From contig NZ_CP125098.1 in the NCBI RefSeq assembly GCF_030020805.1, forward strand, positions 2,999,501 through 3,063,500: a DNA stretch of 64,000 nucleotides, given 5' to 3'. This DNA is from Paenibacillus sp. RC67. GTDB lineage: Bacteria > Bacillota > Bacilli > Paenibacillales > NBRC-103111. Shown piece after piece: positions 34,041-43,567 of this stretch (positions within the stretch are counted from its first letter, which is position 1; every line of letters starts with the position of its first letter). Position numbers and translations under genes: made by a program. Below the pieces are notes generated by a model. The model worked only from the letters and a program-made list of their open reading frames with translations, was not told where the DNA came from and made no database searches.

Positions 34041-35564
34041 ATGAGCAAATCTCGTATTCGAGTAACCGCATTTGCAGTTTTGCTCACTGCAGTTGGTCTG
34101 GTACTTACGGGTAACCAAACTTCCGTGTCGGCAGATGAGGAACTGTCCTCAGGTCCACTGAGAATAATGACATCGAACCTGCGAACAGCCAGTGCTGCTG
34201 ACGATCAACCATGGGAGAAGCGGCGTCCAGTAATGAAGCAGCTCATTGAAGACTATCAGCCGGACATCATCGGGACACAAGAGGGAATTGACAAGCAAAT
34301 TAAGGATTTGGAAGTAGATTTGCCTGGTTATGAATGGATAGGAGTTGGCAGGGAAGGCGGCAATCTGGGCGAGTACATGGCTATTTTCTATAATAAGCAG
34401 CGGCTGAAGCCTCTGGAGAAGGATCATTTCTGGTTATCTGATAGCCCCAAACTGATTAGTTCCACCGGTTGGGGGAACCGAATTCCGCGTATGGTGACTT
34501 GGGTGAGGTTTCAAGACCTCCAAAATCACAAAACCTTTTATATGGTCAATACGCATCTGGATCATGAGTCGGAAGCCGCTCGTCAAAAAAGTGCACAGCT
34601 CATAGTAGATACCATGAAATCATTCGATCCAGATGTACCCATCGTTCTGACGGGTGACTTCAATACTACTCCTAATGGAGCTGTATACCCAACCTTTATC
34701 CATGATGGACAAATGAAGGATGCTTTTCTGAACGCTCATAATAAAGTCAATGATGACTTAGGGACTTTTCATAATTATAAGGATCCTTCGGGTGGCGGGA
34801 GCACTAAGCGAATAGACTGGATCTTAACCCGCGGCAAAGTCAATGTCATAAGAGGAGAGACGGTTACTTATCATCAGGAGGGGCAGTATCCAAGCGATCA
34901 TTATCCCGTGATGGTGGATCTGGTCCTTCAGAAGGCAAGTAAGTCGACAGAGGAAACGATGGTCAAGCAACCGGCCAAACCTGCTTTACTCGTCAGCGAG
35001 GTCGTACCTAACTCGACTAAGGGCAATTACAACTATGTTGAAGTGATCAATAACAGTGATCGTGATATCGACTTGGATGGGTACAAGCTCTATTATTTTT
35101 ACGATCCAGCCCTTCCTTTTGATAAAGCGAAAGCTAACAAATGGGTCATTCAGAAGGATACATACAGTACTAACACTATGGTAAAGCCCGGGGAAGCAAA
35201 GGTGATTTGGATTAAAAAGCAGCCTTGCTGCTATAACCTGGGAATCGATAGCTTCAGGCAAAATTATTCATTGTTGGCGGATGATTTGAAGGAGGATCAG
35301 CTGCTAGCGGTGTTTACACCTGGTGAGAATCAAGGGCTTAACGGTACCGCTACGACAGGGCGTTCCTTAGCGATTATGTCACCGGATGGTGCTCAGCAGG
35401 CAGGAATTCAATATAACCAAGGAATCTTGGACGTTCAGACTAATGAATCGATCACCTATACTATTCCAAGTCCTTTCATCAGCATTATGGAGAAACAGGC
35501 TAATCATCAGCATGCCACTCCTGGTAAGCTTGTTCAAAACAGTTCTCATCGGGAGAAACTGTGA
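34041..35564 (+). CDS. Secreted EEP-family hydrolase with lamin-tail domain
   Basis: 507 residues. A signal peptide ends near SVSADEE. Residues 38-295 form an endonuclease/exonuclease/phosphatase domain with the expected catalytic elements: GTQEG (Glu), NTHLDHES, LTGDFNTTP (Asp, Asn) and SDHYPVMVD (Asp-His). A lamin-tail-like beta domain follows at about 315-480 (LLVSEVVPNS, YNYVEVINNS, DIDLDGYKLYYFYD). The combination is typical of secreted nucleases or phosphodiesterases. Single gene with a strong terminator. Confidence 0.85.
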   Translation: MSKSRIRVTAFAVLLTAVGLVLTGNQTSVSADEELSSGPLRIMTSNLRTASAADDQPWEKRRPVMKQLIEDYQPDIIGTQEGIDKQIKDLEVDLPGYEWIGVGREGGNLGEYMAIFYNKQRLKPLEKDHFWLSDSPKLISSTGWGNRIPRMVTWVRFQDLQNHKTFYMVNTHLDHESEAARQKSAQLIVDTMKSFDPDVPIVLTGDFNTTPNGAVYPTFIHDGQMKDAFLNAHNKVNDDLGTFHNYKDPSGGGSTKRIDWILTRGKVNVIRGETVTYHQEGQYPSDHYPVMVDLVLQKASKSTEETMVKQPAKPALLVSEVVPNSTKGNYNYVEVINNSDRDIDLDGYKLYYFYDPALPFDKAKANKWVIQKDTYSTNTMVKPGEAKVIWIKKQPCCYNLGIDSFRQNYSLLADDLKEDQLLAVFTPGENQGLNGTATTGRSLAIMSPDGAQQAGIQYNQGILDVQTNESITYTIPSPFISIMEKQANHQHATPGKLVQNSSHREKL

Positions 35565-35615
35565 GCCTCTGGAGTAACCTGGGTCAAGTTTTATTTGGTT
35601 TCTTTACAAGCTGAC

Positions 35616-35646
35616 AAACAGTTATCTCTGGGATAACTGTTTTTTT
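35616..35646 (+). terminator. Rho-independent terminator
   Basis: AAACAGTTATC and GGATAACTGTTT arms followed by seven T. Confidence 0.85.
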
Positions 35647-35737
35647 ATGGGTTGGAAGGGCTTTAATATCCTTTTATCGAACTTATTATATAGAGATAGG
35701 CGGGATTCATAATGACAATCAGCTGATGGTGGGTGAA

Positions 35738-38044
35738 ATGATGGTTAAAGGGAGATTTTTCCGTAATAGTCTTATCTTAATTCTAGTCATCTCAAGTATC
35801 CCGGGTATTATCGTCGGGGGGATTATATATGGAATGACCGGAGGATGGTTGGAAAACGCGCTGCTGCAGCTGCACAAAAACCAGATTTTGCAGAGAGCGG
35901 CCAATATTGACGATCAATTCTCCTATATGGAAACCTCCCTAGCCCATTGGGCTTTCGATCCCAAATTCAACAGCAATTTATATGAGACAAATTTTTATCG
36001 GGATTTTGAAATTGCCCGTGACATTACGAAGACGTTGAACATCATGCTAGGCTCCACACCCCTCGCGAAGCAGGTGGAACTCTATTTAAAGGGAACGCAG
36101 ACGATTCGGTTTTATCCTGAATATGACGTTATCACCAACGCGCAAACGATCGAATCGTATAGTCAATTTCTGGATCAAGACAATCTGGTGTTCTGGACAA
36201 CATTTGCTTCCGATCTGAATTCCCCCGATAAAAAGGACCTGACCTTGGTGCACAAAATTCCTGGCGTGGACATGCATCCATTTGGAGCGTTGTTCATTCG
36301 CCTCAATGAGGAGAAGGCAACCAATTTACTAAAAACATTAACACCCTATAATGTTGGAGAAACATTCGTCATGCAGAGTGGCGGAGATGTGCTGCTGTCA
36401 AGCTCCAAGGAGCCCCAGTCCATTGCTTTTGACGAGGCTCTAAAAAGTGAAGTGCTCCACCGAGGAGGGAAATCAGGGTCTTTTCTGTATGAAAGCAATA
36501 AAAGCATGTATACCGTATCGTACGGAACATTCCAGCGGGTCGGTACAGAATGGTCTTATGTATCGGCATCGCCAATCAGCGTCATAACCAAGCCTGTAGA
36601 TTTTATTTCCAAGCTTATTTTGTCCGTCAGCTTTGCTGCGCTGTTACTGGCAATTGTCCTGTCATGGTTTGCTTCGCGTAGAATTTATTCACCTATTGAT
36701 CGTCTAGTCACCATATTAACAGGAAGCAGACCATTGACGGGAAGCATTGGTGAGCAGCACGACGAATTTAAGCTGATTGAGAAAGAATGGCTGCATTTAT
36801 GGAGAGAGAGTACAACGCTGCAAAATAAGCTCGAACAGCAGCTGTCACATGTAAAAGAAGGCTTTTTGCTGCAGTTGGTGCAAGGCTTCCTCTATGCCTA
36901 CTCAGAAGAGGATTTGCGTGAACGGATGCGCAATTTCGGATGGGTGGTGGATGACCGGCAGTTTGTCGTGATGCACATCCATTTGACCGGTTTTACGAAT
37001 CTGGAAGGGCGATTTGCTCAAGGTGACGAAGGTCTGATTACATTTGCCGCAGCTAATATCATTGAAGAGCTGTCACAGAACCGTTTGGAGCAGGTTGATG
37101 TCATCAATTTCCATGATTTATCCATGGGACTTTTAATTATGCTGCCATCCAATCCGTCATATAAGATAGAGCTGCATGAATTAAGTGACGAAATTATTCA
37201 AGCCATCAATCGAATTCTGAAGCTTCAAGTATCGATCAGTATAGGGAAGCCTTCGACGACGATTGTTCAAATCCCTTCGTATTATGAAGAAGCCAAGCAA
37301 GCATTAAGCTACCGTAAATTCGAGAACGAGAATCAAATTATGAATCTGGATTCGTTGAATCTGGAGGAAGAAACGACGGAGCATCACTACCCGTTCGTGC
37401 TTGAAAGGGAAATTATTCAGATGATCCGGACCGGCCAGCAGAAGGATGCAATGTACTTGATTAAGTCATTTTTGGAGGCGCTATTGGAGCGGGGAGCCAA
37501 GGAAATTGACGTTCAACAGGGGATGCTGCAGCTGCTTGGGAGCATTCTTCATGCCATTCGCCATTTGGGTATGGACCCGAACCGTGTATTCCGTTCCGCT
37601 AATTTGTATGAACAGTTGGCACAAATTCGAGAGCCCCGGAAAATGCTAAACTGGTTTGAGCAAAAAATTATTCAACCTTTCATTCGAGAGCTGGAATCAC
37701 GATCGGACGTTCAGCTGAAGAAGGTTGTTGAAAGTGCCATGATCTATTTGCAAAATCATTACATGAAAGATATTTCTTTAGATAGCTGTGCCGATCACAC
37801 TGGCGTGAACGCTGTAACGCTTAGCAAATTGTTCAAGCAGGTTACAGGAACAAACTTCATTGATTATTTGACCGAGCTGCGAATGGAGAAGGCCAAAGAA
37901 TTGCTTCGCGAGACCGAACAAAAAATTAACGATGTAGCAGTGAAGGTAGGATACCAGCATAGTTATTTCAACCGGATATTTAAAAAGCATGTCGGTGTCA
38001 CCCCGAGTCATTATCGCGAAATGAGCAGGGATATTCAAACTTAA
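35738..38044 (+). CDS. Membrane-bound AraC-family regulator, sugar ABC type
   Basis: 768 residues from ATG 35738, with GGTGGG ending 4 bp upstream (ATG 35741 and 35726 are alternatives). TM1 lies at about residues 10-32, an extracellular sensor domain to about 285, TM2 at about 288-310 (LILSVSFAALLLAIVLSWFA), a helical linker, and two helix-turn-helices in the AraC domain at the C-terminus (ISLDSCADHTGVNAVTLSKL; INDVAVKVGYQHSYFNRIFK). Paenibacillus carries many such proteins next to LplABC-type sugar transporters, which they control on sensing a carbohydrate outside. The ABC transporter operon starts 250 bp downstream. Confidence 0.85.
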   Translation: MMVKGRFFRNSLILILVISSIPGIIVGGIIYGMTGGWLENALLQLHKNQILQRAANIDDQFSYMETSLAHWAFDPKFNSNLYETNFYRDFEIARDITKTLNIMLGSTPLAKQVELYLKGTQTIRFYPEYDVITNAQTIESYSQFLDQDNLVFWTTFASDLNSPDKKDLTLVHKIPGVDMHPFGALFIRLNEEKATNLLKTLTPYNVGETFVMQSGGDVLLSSSKEPQSIAFDEALKSEVLHRGGKSGSFLYESNKSMYTVSYGTFQRVGTEWSYVSASPISVITKPVDFISKLILSVSFAALLLAIVLSWFASRRIYSPIDRLVTILTGSRPLTGSIGEQHDEFKLIEKEWLHLWRESTTLQNKLEQQLSHVKEGFLLQLVQGFLYAYSEEDLRERMRNFGWVVDDRQFVVMHIHLTGFTNLEGRFAQGDEGLITFAAANIIEELSQNRLEQVDVINFHDLSMGLLIMLPSNPSYKIELHELSDEIIQAINRILKLQVSISIGKPSTTIVQIPSYYEEAKQALSYRKFENENQIMNLDSLNLEEETTEHHYPFVLEREIIQMIRTGQQKDAMYLIKSFLEALLERGAKEIDVQQGMLQLLGSILHAIRHLGMDPNRVFRSANLYEQLAQIREPRKMLNWFEQKIIQPFIRELESRSDVQLKKVVESAMIYLQNHYMKDISLDSCADHTGVNAVTLSKLFKQVTGTNFIDYLTELRMEKAKELLRETEQKINDVAVKVGYQHSYFNRIFKKHVGVTPSHYREMSRDIQT

Positions 38045-38049
38045 ATCAT

Positions 38050-38097
38050 AAGCAAGCTGATGTCTGTATAACAGGCGTCAGCTTGTTTTAATTTTGT
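38050..38097 (+). terminator. Rho-independent terminator
   Basis: AAGCAAGCTGA and TCAGCTTGTTTT arms with an inner CTGT/ACAG pairing, then a T-rich tract. Confidence 0.7.
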
Positions 38098-38101
38098 CAA
38101 A

Positions 38102-38238
38102 AAAGTACAAGCCGGAGCACCCTAAGGCCTGGTGGATCAAGCTTTTCAAGAAAGTATTAACCGATGAGAAAAAGTACTAATTCCATAAAAAGCGCTTCCA
38201 AAAAAGTGTTGTTGCTGGAAAACAGACCGCCGTATAAG
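38102..38238 (+). promoter_or_regulatory. Sugar ABC operon promoter with AAAGTAC repeats
   Basis: Four same-strand copies of an A-rich AAAGTRY element occur at 38102, 38151, 38171 and 38203 (AAAGTAC, AAAGTAT, AAAGTAC, AAAGTGT). The last is followed by GTTGCTGGAAAAC and, farther on, a TATAAG (38233-38238). The last three copies have almost the same spacing (20 and 32 bp) as those before the PL22 gene (19 and 31 bp). The adjacent AraC-type protein is the likely binder. A partial cre-like sequence (AAAGCGCTTCCA) lies at 38189-38200. Confidence 0.6.
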
Positions 38239-38293
38239 GTGAAATTAGCCAAGCGGCTACTACAAACAGAAGATGATTACGAGGAGTGAGAAG

Positions 38294-39262
38294 ATGGTCA
38301 AAACTTCGCAAGCCGAGCAGCTCCCGGCAAGCGTTCCGTCGGCAAGAGCGCGCAAAAGGGGCTCGTTAATGAGTAGAATCATTCAAGATAAATACTTATT
38401 GATGCTTTTGTTACCCGGACTAGCTTACTTCATTATTTTTAAGTACGTTCCCATGTGGGGAGTACTGCTTGCTTTCAAAAATTATCAGCCGTTCGTTGGC
38501 TTTTTCAAAAGCGAATGGATCGGGATGGATAATTTCAGGCAATTTTTTAACGATCCGATCTTCTTCCGCTTAATGAAGAATACGCTTTTGCTCGGTTTGT
38601 ATGACATGGTATTTTTCTTCCCCGCACCGATTATTCTCGCATTACTGCTTAATGAGGTCCGCAAAGCTTTTTACAAACGGTTTATTCAAACGCTGATTTA
38701 TATTCCGCATTTTATTTCAATGGTTATTGTCGCCAGTATTACTTACCTCATGCTTACTACAGAAGGCGGAGTGATTAACCAGCTGCTGTTTCAGACGCTA
38801 GGTATTAAGATCGAATTTTTGACAAGTGAGGACTGGTTCCGTCCACTCATTATTACGCAAAGCTTGTGGAAAGAGATGGGATGGGGAACGATCATCTTCC
38901 TAGCCGCTCTGGCTGGGGTAGATCAGGAGCAATATGAAGCCGCTATCGTAGATGGAGCAAGCCGATTCCGCCAGCTGTGGCATATCACCTTGCCTGCGAT
39001 TCGAGGCACAATCATTGTTCTTCTCATTCTGCGTATGGGCAATTTCCTGGACCGCGGGTTTGAGCAAGTGTTGTTGATGAGCAATGCGCTTAATCGGAAT
39101 GTGGCTGAGGTATTCGACACTTATGTGTATACGATCGGTATTACTCAAGGTGCTTTTAGCTACAGTACAGCTGTCGGTTTATTCAAATCGGTCATCGGGA
39201 TTATTCTCGTGCTGGGCTCCAATTACTTGGCCAAACGTGCGGGACACTCCGGTATTTTCTAA
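38294..39262 (+). CDS. Sugar ABC transporter permease, LplB type
   Basis: 322 residues from ATG 38294 (GAGGAGTGAG just upstream). Six membrane helices, with the EAA loop (YEAAIVDGASRFRQLWHITLP) that contacts the ATPase. The order LplB, YtcP, LplA and the lack of an ATPase gene fit this group, in which a shared MsmX-type ATPase encoded elsewhere powers several transporters. It would import an oligosaccharide, and the location suggests a pectin-derived one. Confidence 0.9.
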   Translation: MVKTSQAEQLPASVPSARARKRGSLMSRIIQDKYLLMLLLPGLAYFIIFKYVPMWGVLLAFKNYQPFVGFFKSEWIGMDNFRQFFNDPIFFRLMKNTLLLGLYDMVFFFPAPIILALLLNEVRKAFYKRFIQTLIYIPHFISMVIVASITYLMLTTEGGVINQLLFQTLGIKIEFLTSEDWFRPLIITQSLWKEMGWGTIIFLAALAGVDQEQYEAAIVDGASRFRQLWHITLPAIRGTIIVLLILRMGNFLDRGFEQVLLMSNALNRNVAEVFDTYVYTIGITQGAFSYSTAVGLFKSVIGIILVLGSNYLAKRAGHSGIF

Positions 39263-39297
39263 AGAGTTCTCATCATTACGCAAAGGAGGCAGCAGCC

Positions 39298-40173
39298 TTG
39301 AGACATTCCACCTTAAGCGGAAAAATATTCGATACCGCCAACTATATATTCCTTGCCATCGTAGCTTTATCGATGATCCTCCCGATCATGTATATTGTCG
39401 CTGGTTCCTTCGCTACAGAGATTGAACTGAGCAACAGAGCCTTCTTCATCATCCCGAAGACGGTGACCCTGAACGCCTATGAATATGTGTTTAAAGACAA
39501 TGCACTGCCGCGGAGTTTGCTTGTATCGGTATTTGTCACTGTTGCTGGTACCATTGTGAATCTGATCTTCACCTTTACGATGGCCTATGCTTTATCTCGC
39601 CGTAATATGGTCGGACGGAATATTGTAATGAATATGGTTGTTTTCTCCATGCTGTTCAGCGGCGGAATCATTCCTACCTTCTTAGTTGTTAAAAGTATGG
39701 GACTTCTGAATTCATACCTTGCGGTCATGATTCCTACAGCCATCAGCGCATTTAACTTGATTGTTATCAAGTCGTTCTTTCAAGAGATTCCGAATGAACT
39801 GATGGAATCGGCTCGAATCGACGGATGTACGGACCTTGGTGTGTTGTGGCGTATTGTTCTACCCTTGTCCAAGCCAGTTATTGCTACTTTTGCGCTATTC
39901 TATGCTGTAGGTCATTGGAATGATTTCTTCAATGCCCTGCTGTATTTAAATGATACGAAGAAGTGGCCTATGCAGGTGCTGCTGCGCCAAATCATTTTAT
40001 TGGCAACAGGCTCTATGGATATGTCAACGATGGACCCGCAATACGTCAAGCCGCCGGACCAATCGATCAAAATGGCGGTTATCGTGGTAGGCACACTACC
40101 TATACTGCTGGTTTATCCGTTCTTGCAAAAGCATTTTGCCAAGGGAGTTATGTTAGGAGCTGTTAAGGGGTAA
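39298..40173 (+). CDS. Sugar ABC transporter permease, YtcP type
   Basis: 291 residues from TTG 39298, eight bases after AAAGGAGG. Six membrane helices and the EAA motif (LMESARIDGCTDLGVLWRIV). MalG-like partner of the upstream permease; together they form the membrane channel of a CUT1-type sugar importer. Thirty-five bp separate the two genes. Confidence 0.9.
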   Translation: MRHSTLSGKIFDTANYIFLAIVALSMILPIMYIVAGSFATEIELSNRAFFIIPKTVTLNAYEYVFKDNALPRSLLVSVFVTVAGTIVNLIFTFTMAYALSRRNMVGRNIVMNMVVFSMLFSGGIIPTFLVVKSMGLLNSYLAVMIPTAISAFNLIVIKSFFQEIPNELMESARIDGCTDLGVLWRIVLPLSKPVIATFALFYAVGHWNDFFNALLYLNDTKKWPMQVLLRQIILLATGSMDMSTMDPQYVKPPDQSIKMAVIVVGTLPILLVYPFLQKHFAKGVMLGAVKG

Positions 40174-40310
40174 GAGGAGTGATTCCAACGTGCTGATAAC
40201 CCGGTACTGATATCTCCGTCGCTAGCATACAGCTTGAAACTGCGAGATACGTACAGGACTATCATAAAAAACTAAACCATTTGCACTTAAAAAAGGGAGG
40301 AAAAAGAAAG

Positions 40311-41972
40311 ATGAGAATCGTAAAACGGAAGAGAACGGCTGCTGCAGCCATGAGTATTGCCCTTATTGCAAGCGTTTTTGCAGGTTGTAGTTCAGACCCG
40401 AAACCAGATGCTAGCAAAGGAGGTACAACAGCTGCGCCAGGAAAAGAAGCACCCTATAAATTTTCTATTATGATGAAGAGCTTTCAGAATGACGCTATTA
40501 CTTCAGAGAGCAAAATATGGAAAAAGGTTGAAGAAGCTACGAATACGAGCTTGGAAGTATTATTTACGCCAGATGCTGCATACAACGACAAGCTGAATAT
40601 TACGCTTGCCTCAGGCACGATGCCATCGGTTATTTTTACTGCAAGCGCGAAGACTCCATCGATTGTTAACGCGATCAAAGGGGGAGCTTTCTGGGAAATC
40701 GGCCCTTATCTCAAAGATTATCCAAACTTAAAACAGATGAATGCAACGATATTGAACAATATTTCCGTCAATGGTAAAACGTATGGTCTGTACACAGCAA
40801 GACCACTGGGCCGCTACGCTATTTCATATCGCAAAGACTGGCTGCAAAATGTCGGATTACCTGAGCCGAAAACCGCTGATGATTTTTATAATATGTTAAA
40901 GGCGTTCAAGGAGAAGGACCCGGATAAGAACGGCAAAGATGATACGTATGGTATGGTCGTGACCAAGTACTCCGGCCCATGGGATATTATGCAGACTTGG
41001 TTTGGAGCTCCGAACAAGTGGGGCGTGGATAAAGACGGGAAGCTGGTCCCTGCTCATCTAACGAACGAATATATGGATGCTCTCAAATATTTCAAAAAGC
41101 TGTATGATGAGAAGCTGGTCAACCAAGATTTCGCTGTATATGATTCCGCCAAATGGAATGATCCGATCATTAATGGGCAAGCAGGCGTTGCGGTCGACGT
41201 AGTAGATCGCTCTTACCAGATTGATGAGAAGATGAAGTCCGGAAATGTGAAGGGCGAAATGGATGTTATCGGAGCTATCAGCGGGAAGAATGGTCCTGTA
41301 ACTCCGGCAACGACAGGCTATGGCGGTATTTTCTTAATCTCCAAATCTGCGGTTAAAACCGAGGCTGAGCTGCGCAAAGTGCTTAATTTCTTTGACAAAA
41401 TTGACGACAAGGATTTCCAAATCCTGTTGACCTATGGTCTTGAGGGTACTCATTACAAAGTAGAGGATGGCAAGCTAGTAACCATTCTGAGCTCGGATAT
41501 GCCGCAAGCACCGGACGTCAACATTAAAAGCTTCAACCAAATGCTGATTGGGGTACCTAACGTCCTCGATACTGCATTCAAAGCGGGTACACCTTTAAGA
41601 GCGAAAGCGAATGATGTGAAGGCGGCGAATGAGAAAATTGCAATGGCTAACCCTGGGGAGCCTTTGATCTCAGCTACGTATACACAAAAAGGCGCCCAAC
41701 TAGATCAACAAGTTGAGGACGCTAGAGTTAAGTTTATCGTAGGCAAATTAGATGAAGCCGGCTTTAAAGCCGAAATGGAATTGTGGAAGAAAAATGGCGG
41801 CACCGAGTACATTAAAGAAATGAACGACGCCTACGCCGAGAGTAAAAAAAGTAATAATGACGAAAGGTCCGGTCTGGTAGACAGATCGGACCTTTTTCCT
41901 GTAGTGATAAAGCTAGATCATATAGTCGTCGTAATAATCGCTTCTTTTGGGCTTTTTTCTTCGGATGAATAG
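40311..41972 (+). CDS. Sugar-binding lipoprotein, LplA type; stop lost
   Basis: 553 residues as written. From ATG 40311 (AAGGGAGG 11 bp upstream), lipobox SVFAGC (Cys about 25), then a CUT1 solute-binding protein fold. The natural end seems to be NDAYAESKK: one more A in the seven-A run 41844-41850 would give a TAA at once (41852-41854). Without it the frame runs about 39 residues on through the gene's own terminator and into the convergent small gene, giving an unlikely hydrophobic tail. It binds the sugar for the two permeases upstream. Confidence 0.88.
   Translation: MRIVKRKRTAAAAMSIALIASVFAGCSSDPKPDASKGGTTAAPGKEAPYKFSIMMKSFQNDAITSESKIWKKVEEATNTSLEVLFTPDAAYNDKLNITLASGTMPSVIFTASAKTPSIVNAIKGGAFWEIGPYLKDYPNLKQMNATILNNISVNGKTYGLYTARPLGRYAISYRKDWLQNVGLPEPKTADDFYNMLKAFKEKDPDKNGKDDTYGMVVTKYSGPWDIMQTWFGAPNKWGVDKDGKLVPAHLTNEYMDALKYFKKLYDEKLVNQDFAVYDSAKWNDPIINGQAGVAVDVVDRSYQIDEKMKSGNVKGEMDVIGAISGKNGPVTPATTGYGGIFLISKSAVKTEAELRKVLNFFDKIDDKDFQILLTYGLEGTHYKVEDGKLVTILSSDMPQAPDVNIKSFNQMLIGVPNVLDTAFKAGTPLRAKANDVKAANEKIAMANPGEPLISATYTQKGAQLDQQVEDARVKFIVGKLDEAGFKAEMELWKKNGGTEYIKEMNDAYAESKKSNNDERSGLVDRSDLFPVVIKLDHIVVVIIASFGLFSSDE
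41863..41897 (+). terminator. Terminator inside the extended lplA-like frame
   Basis: AAAGGTCCGGTCTG and CAGATCGGACCTTT arms, then five T. Lying within the written coding frame, it argues that the frame normally ends before it. Confidence 0.85.
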
Positions 41973-42101
41973 CGAGATAATCAGCACTACAGCAAAGATG
42001 ACATAATAAATGCTGCACTCCAGCCAGCTTTTGGAGTTCATGAAGAAAACTGCTGCGAACGGAAGAGGGAACAGGAAAGCGTACCAAATCGTTTTTTTCA
42101 A
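41913..42101 (-). CDS. Small membrane protein, 62 residues
   Basis: From TTG 42101 with AGGTG about 5 bp upstream, the product starts with (M)KKTIWYAFLFPLPFAAVFF, has two membrane helices and a basic tail ending RSDYYDDYMI. A longer frame (96 residues) lacks a ribosome binding site. Not recognised. It converges on the sugar-binding protein gene, and the overlap would vanish if that gene ended at 41854. Confidence 0.6.
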   Translation of the reverse strand: MKKTIWYAFLFPLPFAAVFFMNSKSWLECSIYYVIFAVVLIISLFIRRKKPKRSDYYDDYMI

Positions 42102-42123
42102 GGCGCACCTGCCAAACGTACGT

Positions 42124-42147
42124 AATGTTATCCCCAATGATAACATT
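42124..42147. promoter_or_regulatory. 9-bp inverted repeat upstream of small membrane gene
   Basis: AATGTTATC (42124-42132) and GATAACATT (42139-42147), perfect arms with CCCAAT between, 23 bp upstream of the reverse-strand small membrane gene. A plausible repressor site. Next to it TTGCCATTGATTTG (42150-42163) has a near-copy, TTGCCATCAATTGG (42220-42233). Confidence 0.4.
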
Positions 42148-42301
42148 AATTGCCATTGATTTGAAGAACCGAGCAACCAAACTTGTATCTTATACAGATA
42201 CACTATCTATTGAATGAAATTGCCATCAATTGGAGACAAAGTTTCCTATGGCGTCCTTATCTGCTATTATTTAATGGAATGAAGCATGAAAAGGAGCCAT
42301 T

Positions 42302-43207
42302 ATGAACAAAAAGATCTTATACTTCATCGGTTTTATTGTTGTTATTGGTATCATTTTGATTTTGGGACAAGTACACTGGGGAGCCAATCATTATCAGAAC
42401 AAAGTAGCAGTACTTACGTATCACCACATCGATCCTGAGGAATCCGAGTATACCATATCCCCAGAACGATTCCGGGAGCATCTACTGGCGCTAACGGCCA
42501 ATAATTACAAGGTCATTTCCACTTCGGAGTTCGTTGCCTTTCTGAAGGATAATAAACCGATACCACCGAACGCGGTAGTCATAACCTTCGATGATGGCTA
42601 TGAATCCTATTACAAATATGCTTATCCCGAGCTGAAAAAGCAGGGTATGACTTCTACCAATTTCCTGATTGTCAATTCCGTTGGAGACCGTACGGCGGAA
42701 ACGCCGTTTATGACTTGGGATGAAATCAAGCAAATGAATAATGATGGATTCGACTTCTTCTCCCATACATTTGATTCTCATGGCTTTAATACGAATGAGA
42801 AGGGAAAGCAGGTTTCCCCTCTGACACATCGGATTTGGCTGGAGTCGGAGAACCGAATGGAGACGGAAGACGAGTATAAAAATAGAGTTGTCAAGGATTT
42901 GACTCAAGCAGAAAAGATGCTTCATGAGCAACTAGGGAACACCTTATCGATACTGTGCCTGCCTCACGGGAGATATAACCAATCCCTCATAGATTTAAGT
43001 TCACAAGCGGGTATTCATTACATCTATACAGGCGATTACGGATTAAACTCAACGGGCGATACGCTCATAAAAAGAGTAACGGCAGGTGTGCCCACATTAA
43101 CGGGCGATGGACTCGTCGATAAAATAAATAAAGAGACGACGCTGTTAGGGAAAATGGAAGATTTGCTTAAAAATATCATATTGCAAGTGAGATATCGGTA
43201 CTATTAA
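42302..43207 (+). CDS. Polysaccharide deacetylase (CE4), membrane anchored
   Basis: 301 residues. An N-terminal membrane helix (about residues 5-23) anchors an extracellular NodB-type domain: VLTYHHIDPEESEY, ITFDDGYES (catalytic and metal Asp), SHTFDSH (metal His pair), LCLPHGRYN. The family removes acetyl groups from peptidoglycan, chitin, or poly-N-acetylglucosamine; the YHHID start resembles PgaB/IcaB-type deacetylases. Ribosome binding site AAGGAG 7 bp upstream. Single gene with terminator. Confidence 0.85.
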   Translation: MNKKILYFIGFIVVIGIILILGQVHWGANHYQNKVAVLTYHHIDPEESEYTISPERFREHLLALTANNYKVISTSEFVAFLKDNKPIPPNAVVITFDDGYESYYKYAYPELKKQGMTSTNFLIVNSVGDRTAETPFMTWDEIKQMNNDGFDFFSHTFDSHGFNTNEKGKQVSPLTHRIWLESENRMETEDEYKNRVVKDLTQAEKMLHEQLGNTLSILCLPHGRYNQSLIDLSSQAGIHYIYTGDYGLNSTGDTLIKRVTAGVPTLTGDGLVDKINKETTLLGKMEDLLKNIILQVRYRYY

Positions 43208-43223
43208 GATGAAATACTAAATA

Positions 43224-43249
43224 TCGGCTGCGGAAGCAGCCGTTTTTTT
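43224..43249 (+). terminator. Rho-independent terminator
   Basis: CGGCTGC-GGAA-GCAGCCG followed by seven T. Confidence 0.88.
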
Positions 43250-43256
43250 ATTTTCT

Positions 43257-43467
43257 AACTAAAATTTAATTTAATAATAACTTAAATTTAGTTATTATAA
43301 TGCTAATTTTAGTTGATTTCTCTTTAAAAAGTAATTGACCAGTTGAGCCAACGATGGTATTATCTGGGTTGAGCAACCGAAATTATTTGAAAATTTAGTT
43401 ATTCTTAAAATGGATAAGGAACCATTGTTGTTTTATATTTTACTAAATTCACTAAACTAATTTAGTT
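43257..43467. promoter_or_regulatory. Array of six AATTTAGTT motifs
   Basis: The 360-bp gap before the glycoside hydrolase gene holds no gene but six copies of AAWTTTAGTT: forward at 43285, 43305, 43392 and 43459, reverse at 43257 and 43442, plus a weaker ACTAAACTAA at 43451. Some pair as inverted repeats (43257/43285; 43442/43459). The motif resembles half-sites of ROK-type repressors such as XylR. A cluster this dense in very AT-rich DNA suggests a repressor array, but base composition raises the chance rate. Confidence 0.45.
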
Positions 43468-43567
43468 GCTTCCAATGAAAGTAAGTAGTTAGTAAGATGC
43501 AGTTGGGTCGGATTTCAATGCTCATTTGAATAAATAGTTAACAATAATTAAATAGGAGTGATAAATA

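Noticed and set aside
41812..42180. Reverse-strand 122-codon frame
   Set aside because: It overlaps the terminator and binding-protein end; the alternative frame (41913-42101) gives a credible membrane protein with a ribosome binding site.
43201..43567. CRISPR-like array from repeated AATTTAGTT
   Set aside because: The repeats are only 9-10 bp, in both orientations, with irregular spacing and no cas genes.
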